NCBI GenBank assembly: GCA_964414585.1
Contig: CAYPXR010000037.1
Span: 26,101 to 90,100, forward strand
Length of the DNA stretch: 64,000 nucleotides
Direction: 5' to 3'
From: DATEMU01 sp964414585
GTDB taxonomy: Bacteria; Planctomycetota; Phycisphaerae; UBA1845; UTPLA1
In this document: positions 42,367 through 52,298 of the stretch, one piece after another
Layout: each line of letters starts with the position of its first letter
Numbering within the stretch: the stretch's first letter is position 1
Notes under the pieces: generated by a model
What the model was told of the DNA's origin: nothing
Database searches by the model: none
The model's input: only the letters and a program-made list of their open reading frames with translations
Position numbers and translations under genes: made by a program

Positions 42367-43122
42367 ATGCAACCCGACCTGCTGAAAACCCTATTGCAAT
42401 CCGTGAAAGACGGTAGAACCACCGTCACCGAGGCCCTGGAGCGACTGGGGCACCTGCCGTTCGAACCGCTGGATTTCGCCAACGTCGACCACCATCGCGC
42501 CCTGCGCTGCGGCTTCCCGGAGGTCATCTTCTGCCCCGGCAAGACGACCGACCAGATCGTCACCATCTTCACGACGCTCGCGGCGGTCGGCGGAAACATC
42601 CTCGCCACGCGCGCATTACCGGAACAAGTCGCCGCTGTCCGCGCCGCCTTTCCCAACGCCGAGCACCACGCGGCCGCACGCTGCATCACGCTCCGCCAGC
42701 AATCCCCGCGTGAATGCACCGGCACGATCGCCCTCGTCACCGGCGGCACCAGCGATATTCCGGTTATTGAGGAAGCCCGCGTGACCTGCGAAATCATGGA
42801 TCAAAAGACGGAGAAATTTTACGACGTCGGCGTCGCCGGCATCCACCGCCTTCTCTCGCAATCCAAAGCATTGCGGCAGGCTCGCGTCGTCATCGTCGCC
42901 GCCGGAATGGAGGGCGCGCTGGCCAGCGTTGTCGGCGGCATCGTCGAGGCCCCGGTCATTGCCGTACCGACGAGCATCGGCTACGGCGCGCATTTCGGCG
43001 GCCTCGCCCCTCTGCTCACAATGCTCAATTCCTGTGCCACCGGCGTCGCCGTCGTCAACATCGACAACGGCTTCGGCGCCGGCTACATGGCCGCGACGAT
43101 CAATCGCCTGGCCGACAACTAA
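42367..43122 (+). CDS. larB: Pyridinium-3,5-biscarboxylic acid mononucleotide synthase LarB
   Basis: LarB carboxylates and hydrolyses nicotinate adenine dinucleotide in the first step of the nickel-pincer cofactor pathway. The 251-residue length fits. Key blocks are DHHRALRCGFPEVIFCPGKTTDQI, VTGGTSDIPVIEEA, YDVGVAGIHRLL and VVIVAAGMEGALASVVGGIVEAPVIAVPTSIGYG. The PurE-like C-terminus is intact. LarC and LarE genes are not in the window. Confidence 0.92.
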   Translation: MQPDLLKTLLQSVKDGRTTVTEALERLGHLPFEPLDFANVDHHRALRCGFPEVIFCPGKTTDQIVTIFTTLAAVGGNILATRALPEQVAAVRAAFPNAEHHAAARCITLRQQSPRECTGTIALVTGGTSDIPVIEEARVTCEIMDQKTEKFYDVGVAGIHRLLSQSKALRQARVVIVAAGMEGALASVVGGIVEAPVIAVPTSIGYGAHFGGLAPLLTMLNSCATGVAVVNIDNGFGAGYMAATINRLADN

Positions 43123-43275
43123 CTCACGCCCCGACCGAAGGCGGTTATCGGCCGCCGATTTCCCCTTATTCATCGATCCCTTTGCTTAAGCAAGCCCGTT
43201 CATGGGCCGAAATGACGATGGCGGATTGTCACCCGCAAGGGTCCGATCGGCCGGGAAGCTGGAGGCGGAAAAGAA

Positions 43276-44061
43276 GTGGATATTGCCAGTCTTATCGGTG
43301 TCTTGATTGGCGTCGGCGCCCTCGGGTGGGTCGGCTTCGAGGCCTCGCACGGCCATTGGTCCATGTTCTACTCGTCGGAAGGCGTCCTCATGGTCTTCGG
43401 CGGTTCCATTTCCGTCACCTTCATGGCCATGCCGATGGACAAGCTCAAATGCCTGCCCGGCTACATCAAACGCTTCATGTTCAACAAAGGGCGCAGCCCC
43501 ACGGAGACCATCAAGCTCCTCACCAACCTCGCCGACAAGGCCCGCCGCGAAGGCATCCTCTCACTCGAGTCCGAATTCGACGGCATTAAGGACTCCGACC
43601 CGTTCCTCGCCGCCGGCCTGCGCATGGCCATCGACGGCGTCGAGGCCTCCAACGTTGAAGCCACGCTCCGCATGGAAATCCTCGCCATGCAGGACCGCCA
43701 CAAGGCGGGCAAAAAATTCTTCGACCTGGTCAAGCTCTACGGCCCCGGCTACGGACTGGTCGGAACGCTCGTCGGTCAGATCGGTATGTTCGGGCAATTG
43801 GGCGGCGACGTCGGCACGATGGGTCACATGCTCGCCGTCGCCGTCGTCGCCACGATGTACGGAACCATCCTGGCCAACGCCGTCGCCGGACCGATCGGCG
43901 ACAAGCTCGGCCTCCGCTCCTCCGAGGAGATGCTCAACCGCGAAATGATCCTTCAGGGAATCCTCTCCATTCAGTCCGGCGACAATCCGCGAATCACCGT
44001 GGACAAGATGATGGCCTTTATCCCGCTCGCCAGCCGCCAGCGCCTGAAGGCCGCCGCGTAA
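43276..44061 (+). CDS. motA: Flagellar motor stator protein MotA
   Basis: A 261-residue MotA. The first membrane segment holds ASLIGVLIGVGALGWVGF. A cytoplasmic loop (ETIKLLTNLADKARREGILSLESEFDGI) is followed by the GPGYGLVGTLVGQIGMFGQLG and MLAVAVVATMYGTILANAVAGPIGDKL segments with the conserved prolines and charged residues that contact FliG. GTG 43276 is preceded by GGAGG. motB follows 40 bases downstream, so a MotA5B2 stator is expected. Confidence 0.94.
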   Translation: MDIASLIGVLIGVGALGWVGFEASHGHWSMFYSSEGVLMVFGGSISVTFMAMPMDKLKCLPGYIKRFMFNKGRSPTETIKLLTNLADKARREGILSLESEFDGIKDSDPFLAAGLRMAIDGVEASNVEATLRMEILAMQDRHKAGKKFFDLVKLYGPGYGLVGTLVGQIGMFGQLGGDVGTMGHMLAVAVVATMYGTILANAVAGPIGDKLGLRSSEEMLNREMILQGILSIQSGDNPRITVDKMMAFIPLASRQRLKAAA

Positions 44062-44101
44062 TCCCCGCCGATCCGCGCCGACGACATCTTGAGGGCAAAC
44101 C

Positions 44102-44941
44102 GTGTCCGACAAGCAGCACGAAAAAGAACAAAAGGACGACGGCGGCCACGGCCATGGCGGCGGTGGTCACGGCGGGCCGCCTCACGGCGGCGGTCACGAA
44201 GAGGGTCACGAAGGCGCCCCCGAATGGCTCATCTCCTTCGCCGACAACGTGACGCTGATGATGGGCTTCTTCGTCATTCTTCTCGCGATCAACATGAAAC
44301 CCCCGGCCTCCTCCGCGGCCCCCGCCGCCAGCAGCGACGGCGCCCCTTCGGCCGCGGCGCTCGACATGGCCATCGCCGTCCGCGACGCCTTCAACAATCC
44401 CGTCGACTTGAATTCCAGAAACCCCAACGACCTCCCGCTCATCGCTCGAATCCGCCAGCGCCGGTTGGACGGTCTCGCCGAGAATCCCAATGCCGAAGGC
44501 ACCGAGCACGACGTGCAATCGGTCCGGCCCGGCGATCGTCACGAAATGGGCGGGAATCTCCCCTTCGAACCCGACTCGGCCGTGTTGACGCCCACCGCCA
44601 GACAAGCCGCTTTCAAACTCGCGGCCGAACTGCGCGGCAAGCGGACGGTCATCGAGGTCCGTGGTCACACCAGCGCCGAGGAAGCCTTCAAATGCGACGA
44701 CAAGGGCATGCGCCTCTCCTTCGATCGCGCGCTCACGGTCGTCCGGTTTCTGACCGAGCAGGGCCTCGATTGGCGGCAACTTCGCATCGTCGCGGCCGGC
44801 GAAAACGATCGCGTCCGGCCGATCACCTATGAAAAAACCGGCCAACACGCCAACGCGCACGTCGAAGTCGTTGCCACCGACGAAATCATGCCGGTCTATA
44901 CGCCGCGCGATTCCTCCACGGCGACCACGCCGCAAAAGTAA
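44102..44941 (+). CDS. motB: Flagellar motor stator protein MotB with OmpA domain
   Basis: A 279-residue MotB. A His/Gly-rich N-terminus (GHGHGGGGHGGPPHGGG) precedes APEWLISFADNVTLMMGFFVILLA, with the ion-binding Asp in FADN. The OmpA/Pal peptidoglycan domain is at the C-terminus (IEVRGHTSAEEAF, FLTEQGLDWRQLRIVAAGE). The His-rich start is unusual. GTG 44102 has GAGGG a few bases upstream. It ends 10 bases from the convergent acyltransferase-like gene. Confidence 0.93.
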   Translation: MSDKQHEKEQKDDGGHGHGGGGHGGPPHGGGHEEGHEGAPEWLISFADNVTLMMGFFVILLAINMKPPASSAAPAASSDGAPSAAALDMAIAVRDAFNNPVDLNSRNPNDLPLIARIRQRRLDGLAENPNAEGTEHDVQSVRPGDRHEMGGNLPFEPDSAVLTPTARQAAFKLAAELRGKRTVIEVRGHTSAEEAFKCDDKGMRLSFDRALTVVRFLTEQGLDWRQLRIVAAGENDRVRPITYEKTGQHANAHVEVVATDEIMPVYTPRDSSTATTPQK

Positions 44942-44950
44942 GCCATCGGT

Positions 44951-46327
44951 TCAGGCGGTCAAATCCGACGCAATTTCGTCCATGAGCTGCCCGGCCCGGG
45001 TCTTGTCCACCGCGGACGAAATGTAGGACAAGAGCAGATTGATCCGCCCGGCGAACTGATTGGCCTGGAGCGTCACGCCCGGCGGAGATAGTGCGGCATT
45101 GAACGTATACACATTGTCCACCGCCTGTCCGAAACATCCCGTCAATTCCGCAACGACCGGACCGAGATAGCCGAAGGCAAGCGTAAAGGGCCGTCGCTTC
45201 ATGCGCGTCACGATGTGCGAACGCAAAAGCGGCGCGAAGCGGCTCAGCATCGACAGAAGTTGAAGATTGCCCAGGTCGATGCCGCGGCGGAGTTGATCGC
45301 GCATCTGCGCGTTCAGCCGTTGCGTCGCCTCGTCGCGATCGGCCAGGGCGTCCTGTCGAATGTGGAGTTGAATGAACGACATGAAGTTTCGGAAATACGG
45401 CTCGCCCACGCCCGGCGGCCGGAGATTCAGCGGGCAATCCGCCTGATACCACGTCTTCGCGGTCGTTCGATGTGGCGTGCATCGGCGAATCGCGCGATAA
45501 GTGCTGGCAGCGATCGCCGGCGTCAGATTGACAAACCCACAGAGGCGCCGGACGCGATCCGTCACGCGCCTGGACGCCTCCTCATCCAGCTCACGGGCGA
45601 TCAGTCCAACGGGCCGGACCGACCATTCGCGCTGGTCCGGCGGCGTCATCGTCACCGGCGTGACCGGCAGGCCGATCTGGCTACCCATCCCGCGCAATGC
45701 GCAGCGAAAGCGCCGTGTTCGATCGAATCGACTCAGGTAGGCTTCCATTTCGTCGGCGGGGGCGACGCGCTCACGAGCCGGGACCGCCGCATCGCAAGCC
45801 TGCCCCCGGAAAATTCCGTCGAGCAGCCGCAGCGTCCATTCCGGCGACTTCCCATCCATCAGGACATGACAGAACCGTAGGAGCAGGGTGTCCCGCCCGT
45901 CTGAGGCTCGCAGCAAGTGAAATGAAATCGGCGTTTCCTTTTGCAGGTCGAGCGGTGCTTCGAGAAGCCGCTGCGCGTGGCTCCAATAGTCCGGCCCGTC
46001 GCTCGAGGAAACAGCGGTTTCCGTCAGGACCGGTGGTTCGCCGCTCGGCTCCCAATAGGCACGCTTCTGATCGTCACGTCGAAGCCGGCTGGATACCACG
46101 AAAAATCGATTCGCAAGATCACCCAGCGCGACCTGAAGCGCCGCCGCATCGATCCGGCCCTTAAGCCGGAGATGCGTTTGACAGATGAATCCGGGATGTC
46201 CGAAGCTCTGCATCCCCTCATGCCCGACGAGCATGAGGCGATCGGCGGCGTTCAGATATTGTCGACCGCCGGTGCGCGGGAGCGTCGCGGCGGGCTCCGG
46301 AGCCAGAATGGTCTCGACGGCGGTCAA
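44951..46327 (-). CDS. Condensation/acyltransferase-like protein (HxxxD family)
   Basis: A 458-residue protein. CHVLMDGKS is the HxxxDG catalytic motif of the CoA-dependent acyltransferase superfamily (condensation domains, PapA, WS/DGAT). The N-terminal half (RLMLVGHEGMQSFGHPGFICQTHLRLKGRI) and the C-terminal NAALSPPGVTLQANQFAG fit its two-lobed fold. The acceptor and donor are not determinable; a wax ester or polyketide-related acyl transfer is a reasonable guess. No biosynthetic cluster surrounds it. Confidence 0.68.
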   Translation of the reverse strand: MTAVETILAPEPAATLPRTGGRQYLNAADRLMLVGHEGMQSFGHPGFICQTHLRLKGRIDAAALQVALGDLANRFFVVSSRLRRDDQKRAYWEPSGEPPVLTETAVSSSDGPDYWSHAQRLLEAPLDLQKETPISFHLLRASDGRDTLLLRFCHVLMDGKSPEWTLRLLDGIFRGQACDAAVPARERVAPADEMEAYLSRFDRTRRFRCALRGMGSQIGLPVTPVTMTPPDQREWSVRPVGLIARELDEEASRRVTDRVRRLCGFVNLTPAIAASTYRAIRRCTPHRTTAKTWYQADCPLNLRPPGVGEPYFRNFMSFIQLHIRQDALADRDEATQRLNAQMRDQLRRGIDLGNLQLLSMLSRFAPLLRSHIVTRMKRRPFTLAFGYLGPVVAELTGCFGQAVDNVYTFNAALSPPGVTLQANQFAGRINLLLSYISSAVDKTRAGQLMDEIASDLTA

Positions 46328-46419
46328 CCTCGGTCCCTGCCTCTAATGGACGCAACACGGCGAACGAAAGCAACAGTGTCGGGGGAGTGAAAAACGTTTG
46401 CAAGCGACGCAGCGCCCGG

Positions 46420-47469
46420 TTATTCCGACGCGCCGTGCGATCGAAGCAGATCGGCCAGTCGCGTTCGGTGATTCTGCACGGCCTTTTGAAGGAGGGAAGC
46501 CCCCTTGCGGTCCTTCGCATCGACTTTCGCGCCATGTGAAAGAAGGACTTTCGCGGCCGTCGTGGCCAGTTCGTCCGTTGCCTCGTCAGCGGGATCCTCC
46601 GTGGCGAGGATCAAAAGCGCCGTCGCCCCGCCCAGATTCCGGGCGTCGGCCATCGCCCCGTTCTTCAAAAGGAGTTCCATGGCCCCGGCGTTGAAATGGT
46701 GCGCCGCGACGAGCAGCGGTGTCTCCCCCATGTGGTCGACGAGGTCCACGTCCGCGCGATGGGCGATCAACCATTGGAGGACTTCGGCAAATCCGCCTTG
46801 GGCGGCATAGTGCATCGGAGTCCTTTCGAGCTCATCGCGCGCATCGACGACCGCGCCACCTTTCACGAGCGGATCGAGAAGTTCCAGGCGCCCTCGAACA
46901 GCCGCCAGGTGCAGCGCCGTCATCCCACGGCCGTCGCCGGCCTTGACGTCCGCCCCATGGGCCAGCAGCGCGAGCGCGGTCGCAGTACGATCCTTTTCTT
47001 CGGCCGTGGATGAGAGTCCGGCAAAGGCCGCAACGTGCAAGGGCGTTTCGCCGCGCCGATTCCTCGCGTTGACCGGGGCCCCGGCTGCCAGCAAAAGCTT
47101 CACATTCTCAGGCCGACCCGCACGGGCCGCGATATGCAGCGGCAAGTCGCCGATTCGATCGGCGACGTCAAGCCGGGCCTTTTTGTCGAGAAGCAGCTTC
47201 AGCACCGCCGGATTCGGCGCTCTCGACGCCACATGAACGAGCATCGTCCCTTCGCTGTCCGCCGCCTCAAGGAGCGCCGGGCGATCTGAAATGGCTCTCG
47301 CGATCAACGTGACATTCCCCTTCGTGGTGGCGCAGTGCAGACTTGCCAGATCCTCCGCTCGGAGGTGGGTCGTGATGACGAAAACGCCCACGGCCCACGT
47401 CATCCACAACCATGCGTCGCGCGGTGGACGCTGGAATCGACGGCAAGGTGTTGAAATACTCTGCCCCAT
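46420..47469 (-). CDS. Exported ankyrin-repeat protein
   Basis: A 349-residue protein. A hydrophobic signal (WLWMTWAVGVFVITTHLRA) leads to about eight ankyrin repeats, with typical GDLPLHIAARAGRPENVKLLLAAGAPVNARN and GMTALHLAAVRGRLELLDPL units. ATG 47469 gives the signal at the right distance; a longer frame to 47655 overlaps the hydrolase gene and is rejected. The role is protein binding in the envelope or periplasm. Confidence 0.78.
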   Translation of the reverse strand: MGQSISTPCRRFQRPPRDAWLWMTWAVGVFVITTHLRAEDLASLHCATTKGNVTLIARAISDRPALLEAADSEGTMLVHVASRAPNPAVLKLLLDKKARLDVADRIGDLPLHIAARAGRPENVKLLLAAGAPVNARNRRGETPLHVAAFAGLSSTAEEKDRTATALALLAHGADVKAGDGRGMTALHLAAVRGRLELLDPLVKGGAVVDARDELERTPMHYAAQGGFAEVLQWLIAHRADVDLVDHMGETPLLVAAHHFNAGAMELLLKNGAMADARNLGGATALLILATEDPADEATDELATTAAKVLLSHGAKVDAKDRKGASLLQKAVQNHRTRLADLLRSHGASE

Positions 47470-47503
47470 TCGCCTCAAGTATAACCGAACACCGCGCCGC
47501 CTC

Positions 47504-48952
47504 CTACGAACCCTCGGCAGGGTTCGTTGTGGAGGCCGGGGGCGTCGAGCCGGCCGACTGGACCGTCCGGGGTCCATTTTGAGGGGAGAAAAAGTTGAGA
47601 ATGAGGCTGAAGTAATACGCACGGGCGTAGGCGGCAAATCCAATGTGCCCTCCACCGGGAAGCACGAGGGCCGCGATGTTGGGGTTGGAAGTTCGGGCGA
47701 TCAAATCGGCGACATCCTGCGCACAAGCCAGCGGATCGTTCGCCGCCTGCACGATCAGCACCGGCACACGGGCGTCGGCGAGCTTGGCGCCGTCCGACCG
47801 TCCCCGATACGGAAGAAACCGAAGACACTGCATAGCGTCCTGAGCACTACCGGGGTATGAAGTCTCCGAACGATCGAACTCATAGTCAATCAGTTTGCGA
47901 AGACTCCCGATGTATGCTTGGCGGTCGAAGCCCGGGTAACGATCGTGGGCCTTCTCGCGCACGCGCGTTTGAACGGTCCCCTGCAAACTGCTCAAAACCG
48001 GATTGATGAGAACCGACCGCTCCGGGTCCATTGCGTCGATGATTTCCTCGAATCGCAGGACGGGCGAAAACGCGATAACGCCGGCTTCGTAATGCCGCGA
48101 AGCCGACACCGGCCGAAGGAATGGCGCGAGCCGAGGTGCAATGCTCGGATGCGATTCGCTGCGCCCGTCATACCACGCCGCCAACAGCGCCTCATTGGCT
48201 CCCCAGCAATATCCGACCAACCCCGTCCGGCGGATATGCGGTCGGTTCTGCAACCATTCGGAGACCGCCATAAGATCGCCGGTCTCGAGCGTTCCAAAGG
48301 TGTAATACACCTCCGGATATTTCACGTCCGTCTGTCCGTGACCCCGCAATTCAACCGCCAAAACGTGAAAACCGGATCGAAGCAGCGCCGCCGTCAGATC
48401 GCGCGTCCGAAGCGCCCCGTTATGTCCCAGCAGACCGGGCAGCAGGACGATGCAGTCGGAATCGATCGGGCGACCGTCGCGATCGCGGGCATAACCCAGC
48501 AAACCGTGGAGCGAAAGGTTCGAATTGACAGCAATCCAGACGTCCTCGCAGCCGGGCCATTTCGGCGGCGGCAGGTCCCTGGAAAAATCACTGCCCGTCA
48601 GTTGGGCTGAATGTTCCAATCCCTGGAAATTGCCTGCCAGCGATTCCAGCGTGTCGCGCTGAAGTTTGAAATGTTTGAGGACATCGACGGGTTGGCCCTG
48701 TGCGTCGAGCAGGTCCCCGGTGAGCAGCGCCGACGGTGCGCCGTGCGGCAATAGATGCTTCAGTTGCGAATGCGCCTCGCTCAGCCAGGCGCGCGTCGTC
48801 TTCGGACCATGGTCGTGCGGGCGGGTCCGCACCCGAACAGAATCGTTGTCGTGCAGCGGGAACGATCGCTCCGAAAAACAACCGAACGACGCACCCATAA
48901 AGCCGACCGCCAACAGGGTAACAGGAAGTTTGAGGAATCGGATCGTATTCAT
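47504..48952 (-). CDS. Alpha/beta-hydrolase lipoprotein with cysteine at the nucleophile site
   Basis: A 482-residue lipoprotein; TLLAVGFMGASFGC supplies the lipobox. The hydrolase fold shows LLPGLLGHNG and AVELRGHG, with the nucleophile elbow GYCWGANEA, where serine is usual. The late acidic residue lies in VQAANDPLA and the catalytic His in GGGHIGF, like the YheT group. A cysteine nucleophile recalls dienelactone hydrolases. The start overlaps the GT-C-like gene stop by four bases (ATGA). Confidence 0.68.
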   Translation of the reverse strand: MNTIRFLKLPVTLLAVGFMGASFGCFSERSFPLHDNDSVRVRTRPHDHGPKTTRAWLSEAHSQLKHLLPHGAPSALLTGDLLDAQGQPVDVLKHFKLQRDTLESLAGNFQGLEHSAQLTGSDFSRDLPPPKWPGCEDVWIAVNSNLSLHGLLGYARDRDGRPIDSDCIVLLPGLLGHNGALRTRDLTAALLRSGFHVLAVELRGHGQTDVKYPEVYYTFGTLETGDLMAVSEWLQNRPHIRRTGLVGYCWGANEALLAAWYDGRSESHPSIAPRLAPFLRPVSASRHYEAGVIAFSPVLRFEEIIDAMDPERSVLINPVLSSLQGTVQTRVREKAHDRYPGFDRQAYIGSLRKLIDYEFDRSETSYPGSAQDAMQCLRFLPYRGRSDGAKLADARVPVLIVQAANDPLACAQDVADLIARTSNPNIAALVLPGGGHIGFAAYARAYYFSLILNFFSPQNGPRTVQSAGSTPPASTTNPAEGS

Positions 48953-51216
48953 GAACGCGGTCGGGGGTTGTCGTACGGCGGGCCGGACATGTACAAGTCG
49001 GAACGAATCACAAAACTCGCAAGATAACGGTCCCAGTCAAATTCCGAGCGCAGCCAGACGAGATCGTCAAAATCGTGGCGATGCAGCCAGAGTTCCGAAA
49101 ATTGCCGACGATCGATTCTCGCCCGCCACCACTCGCTCAGTCGAGCCCAATCTTCATGGGAAAGCTCCGGGCGATCAAGGATCGATTGAACCGGCGAGCC
49201 GGTCGATCGTGCGATGTATTGAAGAACCGGACGCAGGGAGCCAGAGGCCTGGTCAGCCAGCGCGGGTTCATGGGAAACGACCGCCGCAAAAAGCGGCCCG
49301 GCGGCGTCCACAGCGCCCCCGTCGAGTCGCGCGGCCGCTTCGTTCAACGCAATGGCGTCGGGCACTTGACCGGAAACTGAAGATAACAAGTTCGGCGACG
49401 ATCCCCCCTTGAAGCGGAGCTTTGCCGCGCCGCATTCAACCGACGTCAGATAAAAGCAATATCCCGGGTCATTCAGCGGTCTCGGAAAAGTGAATTTCAA
49501 CTTCCAGACACCCTGATCGTCGGCCTCGAGAATCTTTACGTCGAACGCCCTGCCGGCGATCTCCTGACCGCGCTTGAACGTCTCCTTCCCGCGGAACGCC
49601 TCCAGCAGAAATCGCCCGAGCAATCGTGAAAAGTAGGCCTGCCCCGTAACGGCGACGGTAAAACTGCGTTCATCGATCTGCTCGACGACCGTGCGTAACG
49701 CGGTGGACTCTACATTCTTATAAAGCGAAGTCCGCCGGTCCATCGCCGCCGCCTGAGGTGCAAACGTCAGCACATGCACCGTCGCATCCTCAAACCACGG
49801 TCCCAGCCGCGCGACGAGATTCGGCTTGCAATAAATATCCGCGAAAGGCATGTTGATGAAAAAGACGTCACGGGCCTCGCGCGACGGCGGTGAGACCATC
49901 ACCCAGCTCGGCAAATAGCGTTCGGCCGAATACGTGGCAATCCATTGCAGACGGTTGACCGGCATCATGAAGGCCATGCCGAGGATGAGCCCGCCGATAA
50001 GTCCACCCGCGCTGCGAACCAGCCATTTGGGGGAGAGGGTGCGCAGGCAAGCGCCGGACAACGCCATGCCAATCGCAAAGCCCACCCCACACATGTAACC
50101 CGAGTGCGGCGTGGCCACGACCGCCGTGACCGGCAGCACCGACAAGGCGATCCACAACGGCCAGATCCACCAGCCGCGCGCGCGGCGCGTGACCAGCAGG
50201 TACATCGTGCCCAAGGCGGCGACGATCGCCAGCATCAGCAGACAATCTCCCGGCACCGTGGCCCACGGGTTGTAACGGCCGGTCGGGCCGACCATCATCG
50301 GCGCGGGAATGATCGAGACACAGACGTAATGCAGAAACTTGGCGGCGAGCCAACCGGCATATTCCAGGTAGTCGCCGTCGGGCCGACGACAGTAAACATC
50401 CGGCAGCGGATGGACGTGCATCCACTCGCGAAGCGCCATGAAAGCGACGCCGATCGCGCCGGCGACAAAGTAAATGTTTCTCCGCGCCCAAAGCCGCCGC
50501 CACGAGCCGTACGCAATCTCGAACGAGGCTAAAATCGCCGGCAGCAGGATCGCATTCTCGCGGGTGAAGATGGCCAGCAGCCAAAAAATAGTCGCCCAGG
50601 CCAGCGAACCGCGCGACCACCGCGGCGCAACGCCCTCGCGATCCCGCGCTTCCAACCAGGGCCCCACCTGCAATTTCGATGCTCGCAGATAGCAGAGTAT
50701 CGTCGCGAGCAGCAGCGTCGTTTGAATGACACAATTCTGCGACGAGGGCCAGGCGACGCTGATGACCGAGTGCGGGTAAGTCACGAAGAGCAGCCCCCCG
50801 ATCAGGCTCCACGGCTCGTTTCGTGTGATGCGCCGGCAGAGCTGCCAGACCATCAACCCGGAAATCGTGTGCAGGGCGAGGCTGAAGGCGTGCAAAGCGA
50901 TGGGGCTGTTGCCGCCGAGGACGCCATAGACAAACTTCATGCAGACGATGAAGAAGGGACGGAAATAGGTCCAGCACACGTCCTTCTGCTGCCACCAGGT
51001 TTCGAGAAACTCCGAAGGGGAAATGTTGAGCGTGCGGAGCAGATCGGAGAATGACCAGCCATAGGTGCGCAATCCCCGTTGATGCCAATAGTCGTCCAGC
51101 ACGACGCCATCAAAAAGACACAGCCCATGCGCGGCGACCGCGATGACCATGATCGCCAACGCACGGCGGAGCAAGTAAGGACGATGATCGGCGGGCGGTT
51201 GAGGCGGTTTCGGCAT
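48949..51216 (-). CDS. GT-C-like multi-helix membrane protein
   Basis: A 755-residue protein with about 10 membrane helices in its first 460 residues. The first extracytoplasmic loop holds the acidic pair DGVVLDDYWH, as in GT-C glycosyltransferases, and FYPHSVISVAWPSSQN-like segments follow. The last 280 residues are soluble. It is coupled to the hydrolase lipoprotein by ATGA. A sugar-transfer role to envelope components is inferred. ATG 51216 was chosen; TTG 51261 is an alternative. Confidence 0.6.
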   Translation of the reverse strand: MPKPPQPPADHRPYLLRRALAIMVIAVAAHGLCLFDGVVLDDYWHQRGLRTYGWSFSDLLRTLNISPSEFLETWWQQKDVCWTYFRPFFIVCMKFVYGVLGGNSPIALHAFSLALHTISGLMVWQLCRRITRNEPWSLIGGLLFVTYPHSVISVAWPSSQNCVIQTTLLLATILCYLRASKLQVGPWLEARDREGVAPRWSRGSLAWATIFWLLAIFTRENAILLPAILASFEIAYGSWRRLWARRNIYFVAGAIGVAFMALREWMHVHPLPDVYCRRPDGDYLEYAGWLAAKFLHYVCVSIIPAPMMVGPTGRYNPWATVPGDCLLMLAIVAALGTMYLLVTRRARGWWIWPLWIALSVLPVTAVVATPHSGYMCGVGFAIGMALSGACLRTLSPKWLVRSAGGLIGGLILGMAFMMPVNRLQWIATYSAERYLPSWVMVSPPSREARDVFFINMPFADIYCKPNLVARLGPWFEDATVHVLTFAPQAAAMDRRTSLYKNVESTALRTVVEQIDERSFTVAVTGQAYFSRLLGRFLLEAFRGKETFKRGQEIAGRAFDVKILEADDQGVWKLKFTFPRPLNDPGYCFYLTSVECGAAKLRFKGGSSPNLLSSVSGQVPDAIALNEAAARLDGGAVDAAGPLFAAVVSHEPALADQASGSLRPVLQYIARSTGSPVQSILDRPELSHEDWARLSEWWRARIDRRQFSELWLHRHDFDDLVWLRSEFDWDRYLASFVIRSDLYMSGPPYDNPRPRS

Positions 51217-51413
51217 CGATGCGACGAATCGACGCGATTGGGCTGACTCAGCGGCAATCAAGGATAAAGGACCCTGTCCATGCTTAACACACCGGGCAAG
51301 ACTGCACCGGTTTCCACAACCGCGCGATCGGCCGCCGCTGCAGGAAGTCGAACACTATAGCCAGGCGCCGTGGAGTGAGCAACGACGACAACCAGGCAAA
51401 CGCGCCACGGCGG

Positions 51414-52298
51414 TCAATTGAACGGCAGGGACGTGGCGTTCGAAAAAGGCCGGATGGAGAACAGGTTTGCGGAAGCGATCCACTCATCCCCCACCAACCG
51501 GAGGACTTCGTCCCATTGTTCCGACGGGACACCGGTCAGATCGGTCCGCCCGGCCAACTCCGTTTTCGCGCAGCGGCCGCGGTGGGTTTCGTGGAAGATT
51601 TCCGACACCATTCCCGATACGTAAAGAATGTTGGCGAGCTTGCCCTCGATCGAATCCGAGGGCGGCAAGCCTTGCTCGATCGCGTCCTGAAGCTTGACGG
51701 CCTGGATTTGGTAGGACGGCATGTTCCAGGCGGTCAGCATATTGGCGGTTAATTCGTTGTGATCGTGACCGAAATTCTCGCTTTCCCATTTGAGCAGTTG
51801 TTCGGTGCTTTCGAAGTGAGCCGCTTCGCTGTACACGTCTGAGTACACCGTTGCAAAGCCCAGGCGTCCGATTTTGCTCAGCAACCCGCAGGTGAAGGCT
51901 TCGTCCGCGGTAATGCCTTTGCGACGCACCGCGAAGTGACGCGCCGTGGCGGCTCGGGCCAGCGAGTGCGACCAGAACCGCTCATAATCGAATTCTTTGC
52001 ACTTGCCCGTTCGATGGTTGGCGGTCAACGAAAACGAAAATGCCAGGCTCTTCACCGCTTGAAAGCCCAGAAACTGAACGGCCTGCTTGATCGAACCGAT
52101 CTTTCGGTTCATTCCGTTTATCGGGCTGTTGACCTGCTTGATGATCTGAGAGGCCATCGCCGGATCCGTTTGGATCGCGGAAACGATGTCCTCCAACGTC
52201 GTACCGGGCTCGTCGACGATCTTGCCGAGTCTCAGCGCTACGCCGCTGGGAGAGGGAAGTCGATCTGCGATGGACTGTTTCTTGATGGCGACGGACAT
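51414..52298 (-). CDS. HDOD-domain protein
   Basis: A 294-residue protein with the HDOD pattern (LPSPSGVALRLGKIVDEPGTTLEDIVSAIQTDPAMASQIIKQVNSP, GSIKQAVQFLGFQAVKSLAF) and HSLARAATARHFA, LLSKIGRLGF later. HDOD proteins relate to HD hydrolases but commonly lack the metal site, and act in signalling or motility regulation. It follows atpD on the same strand with 236 bases between, and is not part of the ATP synthase. ATG 52298 is preferred to TTG 52304. Confidence 0.82.
   Translation of the reverse strand: MSVAIKKQSIADRLPSPSGVALRLGKIVDEPGTTLEDIVSAIQTDPAMASQIIKQVNSPINGMNRKIGSIKQAVQFLGFQAVKSLAFSFSLTANHRTGKCKEFDYERFWSHSLARAATARHFAVRRKGITADEAFTCGLLSKIGRLGFATVYSDVYSEAAHFESTEQLLKWESENFGHDHNELTANMLTAWNMPSYQIQAVKLQDAIEQGLPPSDSIEGKLANILYVSGMVSEIFHETHRGRCAKTELAGRTDLTGVPSEQWDEVLRLVGDEWIASANLFSIRPFSNATSLPFN

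Noticed and set aside
46420..47655. Longer start for the ankyrin protein at 47655
   Set aside because: It would overlap the alpha/beta hydrolase gene by about 150 bases, and the added residues have no signal peptide or domain. ATG 47469 gives a clear signal.
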